A stretch of 29,082 bases of DNA from a virus: positions 1 to 29,082 of the IMG/VR virus record IMGVR_UViG_3300006919_000291. One strand, given 5' to 3'. The notes under the pieces are model-generated. The model was not told the origin of the DNA. It saw only the letters and a program-made list of their open reading frames with translations, and ran no database searches. Positions 1-7,078 of the stretch are shown here, in pieces (the first letter of the stretch is position 1; each line of letters opens with the position of its first letter). Made by a program: the position numbers and the translations under genes.

Positions 1-191
1 ATCAGTTCGGCTAGATTGGAGTCATGCGGAACGCCTGCGCTCTGCAAATCGTCCTCATCAAACTCAAAGATTGTTTCACCACCCGCTGCAATAGAGACGG
101 ATTCTGGATCTACAATCTCTATTTCTAAAGCTTCTTCCTCCATTCCTGCCATAACAGGAGTGGGGGTTGCCAACGGGCGGTCAATAGCCAT
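1..191 (-). CDS. Probable portal protein, N-terminal part only
   Basis: Only the first 63 residues lie in the window and the gene runs off the left edge. The start is the ATG that directly follows the TAG stop of the preceding gene (a spacing of zero). The peptide begins MAIDRPLATPTPVMAG and then becomes strongly acidic (EEEALEIEIVDPESVSI), followed by GGETIFEFDEDD and a stretch ending in SNLAEL. I associate this acidic opening, followed by a D-x-NLAE segment, with portal (head-tail connector) proteins of uncultured marine phages. A portal forms the dodecameric ring at the packaging vertex. The position downstream of the large terminase on the same strand fits. The catalytically uninformative N-terminus is all that can be seen, so a scaffold or other head protein is not excluded. 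Confidence 0.5.
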   Translation of the reverse strand, partial: MAIDRPLATPTPVMAGMEEEALEIEIVDPESVSIAAGGETIFEFDEDDLQSAGVPHDSNLAEL

Positions 192-503
192 CTATCCATT
201 CTTCCCAAACTTTTGAGAACGAGCAGCACCAGAGCCTCTGGCAACACCGCCGCCTTCCATCTTCTGGATCTTGGTGACACCCCCTGCTGCGTACATCTTT
301 GAACTCATACGCATCTTGTTTGGCATGTTGTTCGGCATCTTGCCGCCACTTTGGGCAAGAAACGCAGGAACCATTTCGCCGTCTTTCTCTGCCATCGGCA
401 TCTTGCCGCCAGACTTGTAGCCCTTAGACTTCATTTTTCCGCCACCGGCATAGCCTTTGGACTTCATCTTGCCGCCAGCCATCATCCCTTTAGACTTCTT
501 CAT
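192..503 (-). CDS. Small Gly/Lys/Met-rich repeat protein
   Basis: This gene encodes 103 residues from the ATG at the 503 end, preceded on the minus strand by a strong GGAGG ribosome site 6 nt away; that site decides the start over an upstream in-frame codon. The first third is a tandem repeat of units like GGKMKSKGY, giving a very basic low-complexity region with no acidic residues. The middle is richer in P, N and M. The C-terminus contains GGGVARGSGAARSQKFGKNG. A similar GG-x-VR-x-x-G-x-A ending occurs in the small protein encoded next to the large terminase. It overlaps the upstream gene by 14 nt and abuts the probable portal gene. The function is unknown. Its place among head genes suggests a virion or assembly role, and the charge suggests nucleic-acid binding; both are inference. 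Confidence 0.75.
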   Translation of the reverse strand: MKKSKGMMAGGKMKSKGYAGGGKMKSKGYKSGGKMPMAEKDGEMVPAFLAQSGGKMPNNMPNKMRMSSKMYAAGGVTKIQKMEGGGVARGSGAARSQKFGKNG

Positions 504-1179
504 CGGAATCCTCCGCATATAAATTGTCAAAAACCCTGTTCACATCCAGCGTGTAGTCAAGATCAGACTTGCTGTAATGAATATGTTGAGACGGGCGAAA
601 ATCTGGTGCGCCCTCTCCTGTCTCAAACCAAGCTGGGTGAGTCACCCTAACTCGATTATTCGGTAACGCTACTATGTTCCCTGTATACGGGCCTGCCTCT
701 AGTAGCTCCATCACATGACTCTGCTTGTGTTGTGCGGGGTCATCTGCAATTTCGTTGTCTGTGTAGTCTACAGTAAACATGTACTTAGCAGGGTAGAACT
801 CTCCGTCCACCTTTGCCAGCCACGGACAGGGTGATGCCCTCTCCAACACATATACCGAATGATCCCGTGATGAGCAATCCCAAGGTTGCGCTGCATATAC
901 AGGCATCGGCTCAGGCCATTCCTCAAAAGGCGTGTCGCCTACCAGTGCGGTGATTGGCATTCTTGCCCACATCGCCCCGCCATGAACATTGGGTTCGTCG
1001 GTGTCGTATGTCTCTGCACCAGTAAATATCAACTGAAAACTCAGGCATCGCTTTGGCATTGTCGTGACAGCAATTGCCATCGCATGAACAAATTCACCGT
1101 GATACTTAGTGTGGTTATGCGTGTATTCCTTTCTCACCCAGCACTTAAAGTACGGGATGTTGCTTTGAAGATATGGCAT
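490..1179 (-). CDS. Conserved phage protein of unknown function
   Basis: The product is 229 residues and starts MPYLQSNIPYFKCWVRKEY. It is rich in aromatic residues and prolines, and has motifs such as GGAMWARMPITALV (about residues 67-80) and a C-terminal region with TGNIVALPNNRVRVTHPAW. No signal peptide or membrane segment is visible. I recognise the style of a protein often seen beside terminases in marine phage contigs, but I know no assigned function. The start ATG immediately follows the TAG of the preceding small gene, with no good ribosome site of its own, so translational coupling is likely. The end overlaps the following Gly/Lys/Met-rich gene by 14 nt. Confidence 0.8.
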   Translation of the reverse strand: MPYLQSNIPYFKCWVRKEYTHNHTKYHGEFVHAMAIAVTTMPKRCLSFQLIFTGAETYDTDEPNVHGGAMWARMPITALVGDTPFEEWPEPMPVYAAQPWDCSSRDHSVYVLERASPCPWLAKVDGEFYPAKYMFTVDYTDNEIADDPAQHKQSHVMELLEAGPYTGNIVALPNNRVRVTHPAWFETGEGAPDFRPSQHIHYSKSDLDYTLDVNRVFDNLYAEDSDEEV

Positions 1180-1371
1180 CTATCTAGGCTTTGCCGTCCC
1201 ATCCATTCTGACCCTGCCGCCCTTCTTCATGTCTTTAACTTCTTGATTTTTTGGAGGGTCTAGCGGAGCAATATTTTTTTTCTTTGTTACTGGAGGTTCT
1301 AGCGGAGCAATGTCTTTCTTCTTTGTTATTAAAGGCTCCAGCGGAGCAATCTTTTTTTTCTTACTGGTCAT
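1180..1371 (-). CDS. Small Lys/Pro repeat protein
   Basis: This 63-residue protein is built mainly of three tandem 13-residue units of the form TKKKxIAPLEPPx (isoleucines at residues 8, 21 and 34). Each unit has a lysine run followed by IAPL and an acid-proline pair. The DNA shows the same 39-bp periodicity. The C-terminus, MKKGGRVRMDGTAKPR, carries the GG-x-VR-x-x-G-x-A pattern also found at the end of the Gly/Lys/Met-rich protein encoded nearby. The start ATG overlaps the terminase TAA by one base (TAATG), which suggests coupled translation. The function is unknown. A disordered, basic, proline-rich linker-like protein made with packaging genes could act on DNA or as a head accessory, but nothing proves it. 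Confidence 0.7.
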   Translation of the reverse strand: MTSKKKKIAPLEPLITKKKDIAPLEPPVTKKKNIAPLDPPKNQEVKDMKKGGRVRMDGTAKPR

Positions 1372-2882
1372 TAGTAATAACTCGCTTTCCTTGGATAAAA
1401 AGGTTCGTCCTCTTCATCACTGAGTAGTCGTAAGAACCCGCCCTGCCTAAACCGTAGCAATGCCTGTGTAGAGGAGTCTACAAGGTCATCATGCTCACCA
1501 GCAGGAAAAGCAGCAAACTCTTCTACAACCTCTTCGGCAAACCGTGTGTTAGGCCGCCATACATTGCCAGAGGCAAACAAGTCAGATACTGCGTTTACAC
1601 GGCTGATCTTATCGTTGCCCCTAGACGGGGTGTATTCCGCAACAGGTATGCCCATCGCTCGTAGCTCAAAGATCAGCGGCGTACCCGCTGCCTTGGCTTC
1701 TACAATGCAGGCATCTGGCTCCCAGTAACCGTAAAACTCATAGGCTTTCTTTTTAAGCTCAGGGAACTCTAGTCGCTCTTTGTGAGCATCAAGCAGGATT
1801 ATGTTCGCCTGCATCGTGCCTACATCGTCTGGGTGGTAAAACACACCCCATGTCGTACAGGCAGAGAAATCTGATCGTTGAGTCTTGAGGAATGCCGTAT
1901 CCCAAGACTGGATAATAAACTCGCATTCAGGCGGCACATCACTGTCCCATTCGCGCCACCATTCCCTTTTCACCAGAGCGCCCTCTTCTGAGGTTGGATT
2001 CTGCTGATACTGGGCATTCCACTTGGGAGCGGGTAATTCGTTGCGTAGCGACTCAAGCTCTTCTAAAGGCCAGAACTGAGGCCATAGCGACTTACCTGAC
2101 GGCATGATCGCCGGGAACTCAATCACCTCCCATTCATCCGTACCAGCCCGTTGCACTGAGGACTTGATAATCTGCCCTGTCAAGTCACGTTTGTGCCATC
2201 GGGTCATAACAACGATGATCGCGCCTCCCGGCTGTAAACGCTGTCTAGGCCCGGAGGTATACCACTCGTAAACTTTATCAAACACACCGGGATCGGCACT
2301 CTGCCCTTCTTGCTCAGAATGCGGGTCATCGATAATCAACAGATCCGCACCCTTACCAGTCACAGCACCGCCAACACCAATAGCGAAGTATTCGCCGCCT
2401 TGTGTGGTACTCCACCGGCCTGCGGCCTTGGAATCTGCCCGTAAACCCAACGCAGGGAAAACCTGCTTGTAGTCTTCACTGTCTACTAGGTTACGAACCT
2501 TGCGACCAAAACCAACCGACAACTCTGCGGTGTGGGCAGTCTGAATGATCTTCTTCTCAGGAAAGTTACCTAGAAACCAAGCGGGGAGTAAGTACGAAGC
2601 AAACTCTGACTTAGTGTGCCGTGGTGGCATATTGATTATCAGACGCTTCAACTCGCCACGGGCAACACGCTCAAAAGCATCCCCCATGATCTTGTGATGC
2701 CTGCCCTCAATAAACGCAGGCCATACATGTTTGATAAACGGCATGAACCCGTCACGGGCCAATTCCTTAGCTTCAGCGGCCTCTAACTCTTCAATAAGAG
2801 CCAGCATCTCGCGCTGCTCATGCTCAGGTAAATTAGGGATCTTCTTGAGAAGATCTGGGTCTACTCTGTCAAGAATCGGCAT
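1371..2882 (-). CDS. terL: Terminase large subunit
   Basis: This is the DNA-packaging motor ATPase and headful or site-specific nuclease, which works at the portal. The product is 503 residues, the usual length for the family. The N-terminal ATPase shows a Walker A variant MPPRHTKS (residues 85-92), Walker B LLIIDDP (181-187) and a coupling motif MTRWHKRDLTG (226-236). The C-terminal RNase H-like nuclease shows an acidic residue in QSWDTAF (D328), one in IVEAKAAGTP (E395) and a final HDDLVDS (D465/D466). All expected catalytic residues are present. The start ATG has a weak AGAGGG site 4 nt upstream. The long leader holds a promoter candidate and palindromes. The small subunit is encoded upstream but is separated by about 460 nt. 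Confidence 0.97.
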   Translation of the reverse strand: MPILDRVDPDLLKKIPNLPEHEQREMLALIEELEAAEAKELARDGFMPFIKHVWPAFIEGRHHKIMGDAFERVARGELKRLIINMPPRHTKSEFASYLLPAWFLGNFPEKKIIQTAHTAELSVGFGRKVRNLVDSEDYKQVFPALGLRADSKAAGRWSTTQGGEYFAIGVGGAVTGKGADLLIIDDPHSEQEGQSADPGVFDKVYEWYTSGPRQRLQPGGAIIVVMTRWHKRDLTGQIIKSSVQRAGTDEWEVIEFPAIMPSGKSLWPQFWPLEELESLRNELPAPKWNAQYQQNPTSEEGALVKREWWREWDSDVPPECEFIIQSWDTAFLKTQRSDFSACTTWGVFYHPDDVGTMQANIILLDAHKERLEFPELKKKAYEFYGYWEPDACIVEAKAAGTPLIFELRAMGIPVAEYTPSRGNDKISRVNAVSDLFASGNVWRPNTRFAEEVVEEFAAFPAGEHDDLVDSSTQALLRFRQGGFLRLLSDEEDEPFYPRKASYY

Positions 2883-2890
2883 AAAACCCT

Positions 2891-3018
2891 CTAGGAATAT
2901 TCCCGTCTAGGAATATTCCCCTCTCATGTATATACCTAAAATAATCATGTATCTGCCGTGGGGGGCACCTTCCTAGTAGGAATCTTCCTTACTCGGCATA
3001 TTCCTAGAGAGAGGAATA
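2891..3018. promoter_or_regulatory. Cluster of GGAATATTCC palindromes upstream of terL
   Basis: Two identical copies of CTAGGAATATTCCC lie at 2891-2904 and 2907-2920, their centres 16 bp apart. A variant, TAGGAATCTTCCT, lies at 2977-2989. A spaced inverted repeat of the same half-site, TATTCCT-6 nt-AGGAATA, covers 2999-3018 and abuts the -10 box of the minus-strand promoter candidate. The same 10-bp palindrome recurs at 12288-12356 upstream of the helicase gene. The arrangement fits an operator array for a dimeric regulator, phage or host, that would control late or packaging transcription. No obvious repressor gene is visible in the window, so the binding protein is unknown. Confidence 0.6.
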
Positions 3019-3022
3019 ACTG

Positions 3023-3049
3023 ATTATACAGAAGTTACACACTTGACAA
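3023..3049 (-). promoter_or_regulatory. Candidate sigma70-type promoter for terL
   Basis: Read on the minus strand, a TTGTCA box (3049-3044) is followed after 15 bp by a perfect TATAAT (3028-3023). The spacing is short compared with the usual 16-18 bp. Transcription would begin near 3016, inside the inverted repeat TATTCCT-AGGAATA, which is a classic operator position, and would give an mRNA leader of about 130 nt that also contains two more copies of the palindrome before the terL start. Confidence 0.45.
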
Positions 3050-3345
3050 GAATGAGGCAAACACTTTGTGTGAAAATTTTGCAAAATTTTTCGGGGGCTA
3101 GGATTCCTACCCCTTTTCCCTGCAAAAAAAGGGTGAGTACTACTTACTGTTTACGGAATATATATTTTTTGGGTAATTGTTTGAGTGTTTCACTATGTAT
3201 ATAGACGGTGGGTGTGTATAGGCATAGGGGGGGGTGGGGTGGTCGCAGGATGATAGACAGATTTGCTGAGAGGCGGGGGTGTGCTAACCGTTAGCATATG
3301 CTGTACTGCGTACACAAACCGTTGGGCTATGGTGTACTGGCTACG
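3050..3345. other. Non-coding gap between small and large terminase genes
   Basis: No convincing gene is seen on either strand. The stretch holds an imperfect palindrome CTAGGATTCCTA near 3098-3109, flanked by G and C runs, an AT-rich tract near 3150-3180, and a G-rich run (eight G, T, four G, T, two G) at 3227-3242. An inverted repeat CCCTTTT / AAAAGGG lies at 3111-3133. Gaps this long between terminase genes are unusual, so a packaging (pac or cos) site is possible, but no direct evidence supports it. Confidence 0.4.
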
Positions 3346-3819
3346 CTAATGCAAACTGTCAGGCTTGGCCTCATCATCGGCCTTGGCTTGCAGTGCTGCC
3401 AACCGGCGCTCTATCTCTGCCGCGACACTGGTGCTATCCCTGTCGCCACTGTTTGTCTCGACTACATCCTTGAACATGCCCACAGTCTGGCCCAGTAGCT
3501 GCGCTGCCTTGAGCTTATTGGTATCGGTAGGCTCGGCATCATCCATCCACTTGCGCAGACGCTCTAGAACTTTCTCCCTGTCGCTGACCAGCGAGGCCGA
3601 TACTGCACGTTCATTCTTCGCCCTTAACTGATCCAGCAATAGGGTAATGGCAGGGTTGGCGGCGAGTCTGCTGGCTTCTGTCCTAATGGCTGCCGCGCTC
3701 ATGTTCTCGCACTGGTACGCCTCCCTGTAAGCATCACTTAAGCTCATGCCTGCACCACTGCCCAATGCCAACGCAAAGTGCCGCTGCTTACTGGTGAGTC
3801 CTGACTTGGGTCTGCCCAT
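3346..3819 (-). CDS. terS: Probable terminase small subunit
   Basis: The 157-residue product begins MGRPKSGLTSKQRHFALAL. This is followed by a helix-turn-helix-like region (roughly residues 8-58) with SLSDAYREAYQ, AAIRTEASRLAANP and AITLLLDQL, a pattern typical of phage small terminases that recognise the packaging site. A charged helical segment follows (about 70-110), and the tail is rich in A, E, K and D with EIERRLAALQAKAD, likely an oligomerisation or large-subunit contact region. I chose the ATG that begins the conserved GRPKSGLT segment. A TTG five codons upstream would also be possible, and neither has a strong ribosome site. The gene is on the same strand as terL but 463 nt upstream of it. 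The assignment rests on the N-terminal pattern and position. Confidence 0.8.
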   Translation of the reverse strand: MGRPKSGLTSKQRHFALALGSGAGMSLSDAYREAYQCENMSAAAIRTEASRLAANPAITLLLDQLRAKNERAVSASLVSDREKVLERLRKWMDDAEPTDTNKLKAAQLLGQTVGMFKDVVETNSGDRDSTSVAAEIERRLAALQAKADDEAKPDSLH

Positions 3820-4519
3820 GCTTGCCTGTTCCAATGCCTGTATTGGTGCCGATCATACTGCCGCCATGCTGACCGTCCATCACCAGTACCCAGTAATCTA
3901 TACACACAAAAAGCTTGACATATCGAACTTGCCGATAGGAGGCCCAGAATTGCGTTCTAAGCGCCTTTTGCCTCAACCCATACCATCGCATTGCCTACCC
4001 CCTGAACTACGCTTAGACGGAAATTCGTATGTAACTTGTTGATTACAAAGCACTTTCTACTGCATACCAACTATTTACTGCTTATTTGCTTGTCAATACT
4101 TGTATTGCACACTGTTACCTGCTATTCGCGTGCGCGTTCCTCTTATCCCGAATTCATCCCCCTGCTTACCGTGTGGCTGGTGAATGCTTGCTTGGCTAGT
4201 AATAAATCCCCGCACCACTCGTTGTATCTGCAAGCTTTAATATTTATTGCTTACTGGGTATTGCGTACTGTTTTCATATGTGTGTAAAATCCGTTTCATG
4301 GTGAAGGTCGTCCCGCACGGGCAGCCCTGCCACTTGGCCCCAAGGTCAGGCGCACGCGAAAGCCGTACAGCGATACACAGTTCCCCGTAGGCAAACAATT
4401 GCCACAAGCAGACGGGCTATCAGTCAGGGCATCCACCTTGACCACTGCTTAGAGCTTCGGCTCACCAATGACCACTCACCGAGTGCTTATTGTTGATTCG
4501 ATCAATTGGAGAAAGTGTG
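3820..4519. other. Divergent intergenic region, 700 nt
   Basis: The region separates the minus-strand packaging genes from the plus-strand block. It has no gene I can support. The left two thirds are AT-richer, with a TTGACA at 3915-3920 lacking a good -10, and an AGGAGG at 3937-3942 placed 7 nt before a TTG that opens a 30-codon frame (3950-4042); that is only a weak gene candidate. The right third (about 4290-4470) is GC-richer and hairpin-prone: CCCG-CA-CGGG, CTTGG-CC-CCAAG, and GAGC-TTCG-GCTC at 4452-4463, a stable UUCG tetraloop. This right part may be a structured 5' leader of the following operon. Confidence 0.4.
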
Positions 4520-4666
4520 ATGACTACTTCAGAACGTCAGGCCGTGCTGCGGTTCAACCGCCGACGCCTGTTCCTCAACCGAATGATCATGCAAAAGCGT
4601 GCATTCATTTCATCAATCCGCAGGGCTTTGCAATCGCAGGGCACTGCATCAATCGGGAGTTTGTAA
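4520..4666 (+). CDS. Small basic protein, unknown
   Basis: This gene encodes 48 residues with many arginines (for example RFNRRRLFLNRM and SSIRRALQSQ). GGAG precedes the ATG by about 8 nt. The stop TAA overlaps the next start by one base (TAATG), so the two genes are probably translated together. A longer frame beginning at 4468 in another phase covers the same DNA, but it lacks a ribosome site before its first codon and merges into the next gene, so I prefer the two-gene reading. The protein is too short for domain recognition. The high positive charge would suit nucleic-acid binding, and that is only inference. Confidence 0.5.
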   Translation: MTTSERQAVLRFNRRRLFLNRMIMQKRAFISSIRRALQSQGTASIGSL

Positions 4667-4866
4667 TGACAACAACCTTTACTGTTTCGAGAATGCCTGT
4701 CGGCAGCGGGTTCCAAGTGACCCAACAAATTGGTGGTCGCAGACCAGTGATCATCGCCCACTCACGCAGTGCTGATGACGCTCAGAGCTTTGCTTGGCAA
4801 AGATTGTCTGACGCGACTGACCGTGGACGCGAGGCTTTCATAACAATCGACATGCGAGGGTATTAA
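4666..4866 (+). CDS. Small protein of unknown function
   Basis: The 66-residue product begins MTTTFTVSRMPVGSGFQV and continues with IGGRRPVIIAHSRSADDAQSF, ending AFITIDMRGY. The alternating hydrophobic pattern suggests a small beta-rich fold with one central helix. No catalytic motif is visible. The start is the ATG overlapping the preceding stop (TAATG); reading further upstream in the same frame lacks a ribosome site. It is the second gene of the plus-strand block that leads into the MoxR-type ATPase, about 100 nt downstream. Confidence 0.55.
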   Translation: MTTTFTVSRMPVGSGFQVTQQIGGRRPVIIAHSRSADDAQSFAWQRLSDATDRGREAFITIDMRGY

Positions 4867-4969
4867 TCGACGCTCACATTCCAACTGATGAGTGCTGGGT
4901 GGTAACCAGCCGAAACCGTGTAGGAGGCGCGGTCTTGGAAAACCAATACAACAACTTGGAGTGACACCT

Positions 4970-6142
4970 ATGTCCATTAACGCATCAAAGGTCAGCCCTT
5001 CGCAGGCCTCAGAAATGCTGCTGGCACACGCCATCAGTCAACTATCTGGCGGCAAGCGCCACAAGCCCGTGTATCTCTGGGGTACCTACGGCGTTGGCAA
5101 ATCATCCATCGTCAAACAATTGATCACCAAGATTAGCGCCCACTTTGATAAGCCTGTCGGCTTGCTAGATGTTCGCCTGTCACAGTTCGACGCAGTCGAT
5201 ACTCGCGGCATTCCCTACATCCGTGACCAGCGCGATGCGCTCGATGCGGTGGGTAATGACGAAATGGCTGGCATGAGTGACGAAGTGAAACGCGCTGCCT
5301 ATCAGCTACTGTCGGCTGGGCCATCAAAGACTACCGAATGGTCTACGCCATCATGGCTGCCCAATGTGGCGCGTGACGGCGAGTTCGGCATTCTGTTCTT
5401 GGATGAGATACAGCTTGCATGCCAGTCGGTCAAAAATGCTGGATACCAGTTGCTTAATGAGTTCCGCTTGGGCGACTACATCTTGCCTGCTGGCTGGTTT
5501 GTCATTGCCGCATCCAACCGTCCCAATGACGGCGCTGGTGTGTCTGGGCGTATGGATGCTGCTGTAAGCACCCGTTTCAAGTATCACTTGGATGTTATGC
5601 CATCCGCTGCTGAGACCACCGATTACTTTCAAGACATTGGTGTTCGCCCAGAGGTGATCGCGTTCCTGAAGTTTCGCGGTGAGGCTGCCGGTGATCAGGC
5701 TGGACTCATTCATGAGTTCCCCAATGGCGGCACCGCCAAAGACAAGGTTGCTATCGCTACGCCGCGAACATGGGAGTCTGTCAGCGACATCCTTGACGAT
5801 GGCATGGCGGCTGATCTGGAGCACATCGCTATCGAAGGTGCTATCGGCGCTGGTGCTGCTGGCGAGTTTGTCGCGTTCCTCCGCACGATGCGTAACCTGC
5901 CTGACATTGGCATGTTTTTGTCTGACCCGCACAACGTGCCACTGCCCAATGAGATCACCACTCAGTACGCAGTGACCGCTGCGCTGGCTGCGCGGGTGAC
6001 CGCTGACAATCTTGGCAATGGCGTGACCGTTGTGTCCCGCATCAACAACGAACTGCTGGAAGTGTTCTGGATACTGGCAACGCGCCGTGACCCAGACCTC
6101 AAGGCTTCACCTGAGTATGTTGCCCACAAAGCAACCCACTAA
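4970..6142 (+). CDS. MoxR-type AAA+ ATPase
   Basis: The product is 390 residues. Walker A is WGTYGVGKSS (residues 37-46), Walker B ILFLDEIQ (141-148), sensor-1 AASNRP (180-185), and arginines in GRMDAAVSTRF (R194, R202) are candidate finger residues. This layout fits the AAA_5/MoxR group, which remodels or activates partners and usually works with a VWA-domain protein using the MIDAS metal site. Such a VWA protein is encoded two genes downstream. The start is the ATG after a GGAG about 8 nt upstream; an earlier in-frame GTG has no ribosome site. In cellular genomes MoxR-VWA pairs act as chaperones for metal centres or complexes. Its purpose in a phage is unknown. Confidence 0.9.
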   Translation: MSINASKVSPSQASEMLLAHAISQLSGGKRHKPVYLWGTYGVGKSSIVKQLITKISAHFDKPVGLLDVRLSQFDAVDTRGIPYIRDQRDALDAVGNDEMAGMSDEVKRAAYQLLSAGPSKTTEWSTPSWLPNVARDGEFGILFLDEIQLACQSVKNAGYQLLNEFRLGDYILPAGWFVIAASNRPNDGAGVSGRMDAAVSTRFKYHLDVMPSAAETTDYFQDIGVRPEVIAFLKFRGEAAGDQAGLIHEFPNGGTAKDKVAIATPRTWESVSDILDDGMAADLEHIAIEGAIGAGAAGEFVAFLRTMRNLPDIGMFLSDPHNVPLPNEITTQYAVTAALAARVTADNLGNGVTVVSRINNELLEVFWILATRRDPDLKASPEYVAHKATH

Positions 6143-6147
6143 ACCCC

Positions 6148-6175
6148 ACGGGGCTTCGGCCCCCTTTATTTATTT
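6148..6175 (+). terminator. UUCG-hairpin terminator or attenuator
   Basis: Just after the ATPase stop, GGGGC-TTCG-GCCCC (6150-6163) forms a five-pair GC stem closed by a UUCG tetraloop, followed by the U-rich tract CTTTATTTATTTT. This fits a Rho-independent terminator. Because the next gene of the same operon starts 15-20 nt later with a ribosome site inside the tail, it probably acts as a partial terminator or an mRNA processing or stability element that lowers the downstream dose. Confidence 0.65.
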
Positions 6176-6189
6176 TGGAGTAAATAGTT

Positions 6190-7065
6190 ATGGATAAGAT
6201 CCAGAACAACGCAATGCTTATTGCTGCGACGATCAAGAAATTCTCAAACAGCCGCAAAGACACCAGCATATCTGCTGAGGTTGCCGCGACTAAGAACGCC
6301 AACCCCAAGGTCATCACCGTGACCAAGAAACTGCTCGATGCACCTGCCATCAAGGCGCTCAACCGTATCGCTGGGCAGCTTCGCAACTCAGTACTCAACC
6401 CTGTGACCATGCCTTGGGAGGATGGTGTACGCCTGATCACTGTTGACCAGATCGAATCATTTGAGGCTGAGTGGGACAAGAAAGTAGACCGCGCTGAGGA
6501 GCTAAAGCGCGAGGTCATTACCGAATGGCCCAACATCTTGAAGCGTGCCAAAAAAGACCTTGGTGATTCCTTCGATATCTCAGAGCTACCCAGTGCTGAG
6601 TTTGTCGCTGGCAGTTACCAGTTCAGCTACATACTACGCGCCATGCCCGACTCCGGTGATATCAGGGTCAACCTGCCTGCCGACAAGATCGCCAAGATCA
6701 AGGCTCAGGCCGAGTCCGACATCAACAAGCGCGTCGAGTCTGCCGCTGAGTCTGTGCATGAGCGTGTCATCGACACCTTGCAGTCTTTGGTTGACGGCCT
6801 TGAGCGGCACGGTAGCAAGCCTGCTGGTGCCAAACGTGCAAGCAAGTTTGCAGATACCACTGTCGAGAACATCGAGAAGCTTGCTCAGGTTCTACCTTCA
6901 CTCAACATTACCGGCGACCCCAAGCTGGCGCAGGCAAGCAACGCTATCCTGTCTCAGCTTAACGGCCTAGATCCTCAGCGGCTGCGCGACTCATCAACTG
7001 AGCGTCAGGCTGTTGCCAACAAGGCCAAGTCGATTGTCGATAACCTCACCGGCCTTTGGGATTAA
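6190..7065 (+). CDS. MoxR/VWA-associated helical protein (DUF3150-like)
   Basis: The 291-residue product is mostly helical and charged. Motifs I associate with phage proteins found between MoxR and VWA genes are PWEDGVRL (75-82), MPDSGDIRVNLP (152-163) and LPSLNITGDPKL (235-246). From memory this resembles the DUF3150 group; I could not verify that. No catalytic residues, membrane segments or signal peptide are visible. The long helix of residues 164-205 has a coiled-coil character. GGAG lies upstream of the ATG (TTGGAGTAAATAGTT). It sits between the ATPase and the VWA protein on the same strand, so it is likely an adaptor or substrate of that pair. The exact role is unknown. Confidence 0.7.
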   Translation: MDKIQNNAMLIAATIKKFSNSRKDTSISAEVAATKNANPKVITVTKKLLDAPAIKALNRIAGQLRNSVLNPVTMPWEDGVRLITVDQIESFEAEWDKKVDRAEELKREVITEWPNILKRAKKDLGDSFDISELPSAEFVAGSYQFSYILRAMPDSGDIRVNLPADKIAKIKAQAESDINKRVESAAESVHERVIDTLQSLVDGLERHGSKPAGAKRASKFADTTVENIEKLAQVLPSLNITGDPKLAQASNAILSQLNGLDPQRLRDSSTERQAVANKAKSIVDNLTGLWD

Positions 7066-7078
7066 CGGAGAAATAATT

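Noticed and set aside
3915-4042. TTGACA with an AGGAGG and a 30-codon TTG-start frame
   Set aside because: No -10 box at the right distance and the product has no recognisable pattern; kept only as a note in the gap entry.
4036-4287. An 83-residue hydrophobic frame in the divergent gap
   Set aside because: It has no ribosome site, begins with a TTG, and its composition follows the local T-rich DNA with repeats of TACTG; no other support.
4468-4665. N-terminal extension of the 66-residue protein
   Set aside because: There is no ribosome site at the first codon, while the two-gene reading has GGAG and a TAATG overlap.
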